NCBI RefSeq assembly: GCF_000428585.1 | Contig: NZ_AUAF01000027.1 | Location: 1-47,812, forward strand | Length of the DNA: 47,812 nt | Source of the DNA: Zooshikella ganghwensis DSM 15267 | GTDB taxonomy: Bacteria; Pseudomonadota; Gammaproteobacteria; Pseudomonadales; Zooshikellaceae | Direction of reading: 5' to 3' | Shown here: positions 46,120-47,812 of the stretch, piece after piece | Layout: the number at the start of each line of letters is the position of its first letter | Position numbering within the stretch: position 1 is the first letter of the stretch | Translations under genes and position numbers: made by a program | The notes under the pieces: model-generated | The model's database searches: none | What the model was told of the DNA's origin: nothing | What the model saw: only the letters and a program-made list of their open reading frames with translations

Positions 46120-47172
46120 TTACTTTGAAATGGATATTTTTTGATTCAATTTAATTATATTTATGATTGATTCAGCTAGAGATGAAAATAAAGTATTAAA
46201 GTTTTCCCTGTTGATTTTCATTGTGTTTAAAACATTGCCTTGTTGATCTATCTGATCATCAGTCAAAGCGAATATCGGTACGTTATGTTTCTGAGACTGC
46301 GCAATAAGTGAGTTGAAATCAGATATATTTGTTAGGTTGTATAAGTTATTATTAGGAAGAGTATCCCTAAAAGAAGCCTCATCAATTGTCATATTTACCT
46401 TTCTGAGGGATGGAACCAGAGTATTTGATACTAGCTCATCTATTTCATCGATCCAACGTTGAAAGGACTTAGCAGGAGCTTTACTATAAAGTTTGTACCT
46501 TTGTGCAATATATCCTAAAAATTTCGGTGGTTCTTTAGGAAATGCATATTGAAGTGTACTATCTCTGAACTTTTCAATATCTGCATTCCATTGAGGGAGA
46601 ACGCTTGTCAATGACTTTATAGCTTGAGCACAGAAAAAATCAGGGGATGCAGGTATTATGAAATAATCACTTACCATAAGTAAGCACTCATTTAGAGCCC
46701 CAACGCTTGGACTCATATCAATAAGAATATATTCATAATCATGTTGCTTAGCTGTTTTTTTTATTAGTTCACCGATACTTCCTGGTATATTCCTTATTGC
46801 AGGGATAGATTGGCTAGCTTTTAGAGCTACGCTCATTTGTGTTTCAGCTTCTGCTAAACGAATATTTCCGCACAGCAGGCTTAAACTATTATTTGGAGTA
46901 ATACTAGGTTTAGCAGCTTCTACAGCCCTTATTTCCCCATTAATTATAGATTCTATTCCTGAGTAAATATCACAACCAAAATTATTTTTATAATATATTT
47001 CTTTATCTTCAATATCCCTGTAGTCAAGCACTAAGGCCGTTAGATTACACTGTGGATCGGCATCAACTATTAATGTTTTGTGGCCTTTTGAGGCTAACAT
47101 CCATCCTAAATTAAAACACGTGGTTGTTTTGCTTACGCCCCCTTTATGGTTAAACAATGAAATAGTTTTCAT
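46120..47172 (-). CDS. Orphan ParA-family ATPase
   Basis: A 350-residue MinD/ParA-type ATPase. The deviant Walker A is KGGVSKTT (about residues 10-17), DADPQCNLT is the A' motif and YILIDMSPSVGALNECLL is Walker B. The long C-terminal region (from about 190) is not typical of chromosomal ParA or plasmid ParA and has no HTH domain. No ParB, replication or partition site is nearby. It stands alone, between inverted repeat copies B and C, next to an insertion sequence. GAGGTG lies 7 bases before the ATG. It may belong to a mobile element or an orphan positioning or defence system. Confidence 0.85.
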   Translation of the reverse strand: MKTISLFNHKGGVSKTTTCFNLGWMLASKGHKTLIVDADPQCNLTALVLDYRDIEDKEIYYKNNFGCDIYSGIESIINGEIRAVEAAKPSITPNNSLSLLCGNIRLAEAETQMSVALKASQSIPAIRNIPGSIGELIKKTAKQHDYEYILIDMSPSVGALNECLLMVSDYFIIPASPDFFCAQAIKSLTSVLPQWNADIEKFRDSTLQYAFPKEPPKFLGYIAQRYKLYSKAPAKSFQRWIDEIDELVSNTLVPSLRKVNMTIDEASFRDTLPNNNLYNLTNISDFNSLIAQSQKHNVPIFALTDDQIDQQGNVLNTMKINRENFNTLFSSLAESIINIIKLNQKISISK

Positions 47173-47184
47173 AAGGCACCTCAG

Positions 47185-47208
47185 AGTAAAACAACTATCT
47201 GTTTTACT
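47185..47208. promoter_or_regulatory. Perfect 9-bp inverted repeat upstream of the ParA gene
   Basis: AGTAAAACA and TGTTTTACT flank a 6-base spacer, 12 bases upstream of the ATG. On the minus strand, TTAACA and TATTAA elements further upstream could be -35/-10 (spacer 19). The position between promoter and start suggests an operator, perhaps for autoregulation, although a 5' hairpin in the mRNA is an alternative. Confidence 0.5.
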
Positions 47209-47347
47209 AAGATTAATACAGCTTTAGAAAGCTTAGTTGTTAATATTTATTTACAAAAATAAACAGTCTATTTTTTACCAACCAGTTCAACACCAACACA
47301 CCTAATCATCGCATTTTTGTAGTATCTTCCAAATATGCAGGGGTTAG

Positions 47348-47452
47348 ACAAAGTCTGGATAATACCTGTGAACCGTCTGCCGCAAGGAAGCGGCAGCCGA
47401 GCTTCCAAGGAGGGATTCACAGCGTGTTCGACAGGTATTAATCAGACTTTGT
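47348..47452. repeat. Palindromic dispersed element, copy C (105 bp)
   Basis: Same orientation as copy A. Left arm AAAGTCTGGATAATACCTGT pairs with right arm ACAGGTATTAATCAGACTTT. The interior contains a perfect inner hairpin CTGCCGC-AAGGAA-GCGGCAG and the family segments CTTCCAAGGAGGGATTCAC and CGTGTTCGA. It lies in the 500-bp gap upstream of the ParA gene. Confidence 0.85.
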
Positions 47453-47675
47453 GGCAAATTAAATATATTGCACAAATGTTTCAACCAAAAAGCTTTTAAG
47501 ACTGTTAGATCACACTCAACATAAGAATAACAATCAACTTACAATACTGTAGACAGTTTTTGGCTGAGAGTGGTAGGTTGTACCAAAGATAGAAACTGCG
47601 AGAATGCGGTTATCAAAGTCGTATTGTCACAGGAATCTATCTTTGGAAAGCATAGTAAAAACGGTTTTACGCTCA
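47453..47675. other. Spacer with the likely left end of an insertion sequence
   Basis: This AT-rich stretch upstream of the transposase start should contain the left terminus of its element. A plausible start is near 47547 (TGTAGACAGTTTTTGGCTG), but the right end is outside the window, so the terminal repeat cannot be confirmed. Confidence 0.3.
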
Positions 47676-47812
47676 ATGTCCAATGTTAATAAGCCTCAAC
47701 GCACATTTATAGCGGCATTGTTGGCGACACTAATCGTATTTCAAGGCAAGGCAACCTATAGAAATATGAACCGTTACAGCGGTATGAGTGAAAAACGTTT
47801 TAGCCGTTGGTA
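47676..47812 (+). CDS. Transposase, N-terminal fragment (runs off the window)
   Basis: An open frame from the ATG at 47676 to the window end (45 codons). It begins with KPQRTFIAALLATLIVFQGK and continues NRYSGMSEKRFSRW, a pattern typical of the N-terminus of DDE transposases of the IS4/IS701 type. The catalytic domain lies beyond the window, so family and completeness are tentative. Confidence 0.6.
   Translation, partial: MSNVNKPQRTFIAALLATLIVFQGKATYRNMNRYSGMSEKRFSRW

Overview
The window reads as chromosomal DNA of a moderately AT-rich, marine-type gammaproteobacterium. A PtsG-like glucose PTS, an OprD-type porin, type II secretion genes, SirB2, a type I asparaginase and [NiFe]-hydrogenase maturation genes all fit this. 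Gene content and style suggest an Oceanospirillales relative (Zooshikella/Hahella-like), but that placement is an impression from protein style, not a search result. No rRNA, tRNA, prophage or CRISPR array was seen.

Layout. (1) 1-700: the end of an IS1595/ISXO2-type insertion sequence, with a stop inside its transposase, has cut a methyltransferase gene. (2) 0.9-5.4 kb: a two-gene minus-strand glucose PTS operon, a IIA-HPr-EI fusion followed by PtsG (IIC plus two IIB domains), closed by a clear terminator. (3) 5.9-9.5 kb: an SDR oxidoreductase, an unknown protein, asparaginase AnsA and an exported protein with a PEP-CTERM-like tail. (4) 9.5-13.2 kb: minus-strand genes for a WbqC-family protein, a DegT-like PLP enzyme, a GNAT and a PhyH dioxygenase (a compact unexplained operon), plus another GNAT. 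(5) 13.6-20.2 kb: an M9 collagenase with two cadherin-like repeats, SirB2, a Cys-rich anchored protein, Tag glycosylase, an unusual MiaA-type enzyme and a GlpF-type channel. (6) 20.3-29.9 kb: a bacterial expansin, a split type II secretion locus (gspD-E-L-M with gspC facing it), a MoaD-like/ThiF-like pair and an OprD porin. (7) 30.5-34.2 kb: a response regulator with a CheC/CheX-like output coupled to a GGDEF diguanylate cyclase, a small secreted protein and an SGNH hydrolase. (8) 34.3-39.6 kb: a tightly overlapping operon of an acetyl-CoA-synthetase-like ligase, pyruvate-dehydrogenase-type E1 alpha, E1 beta, E2 and a dedicated acyl carrier protein. (9) 40.0-45.8 kb: hydrogenase protease, a small membrane protein, and hypF-C-D-E, with no hypA/hypB and no hydrogenase subunits. 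(10) 46.1-47.8 kb: an orphan ParA ATPase between inverted copies of a palindromic repeat, then the start of another transposase.

The most noteworthy items are the ligase-PDH-ACP operon, which has no E3 but does have its own ACP, and two families of dispersed structured repeats. One family (about 102-105 bp, three copies at 40.6, 45.9 and 47.4 kb) has long terminal inverted repeats whose paired arms differ between copies yet stay complementary. The other (143 bp, two copies at 33.2 and 39.8 kb) looks like a MITE. The collagenase and expansin are plausible type II secretion substrates, and the PTS, porin and hydrolases suggest a heterotroph that degrades polymers.
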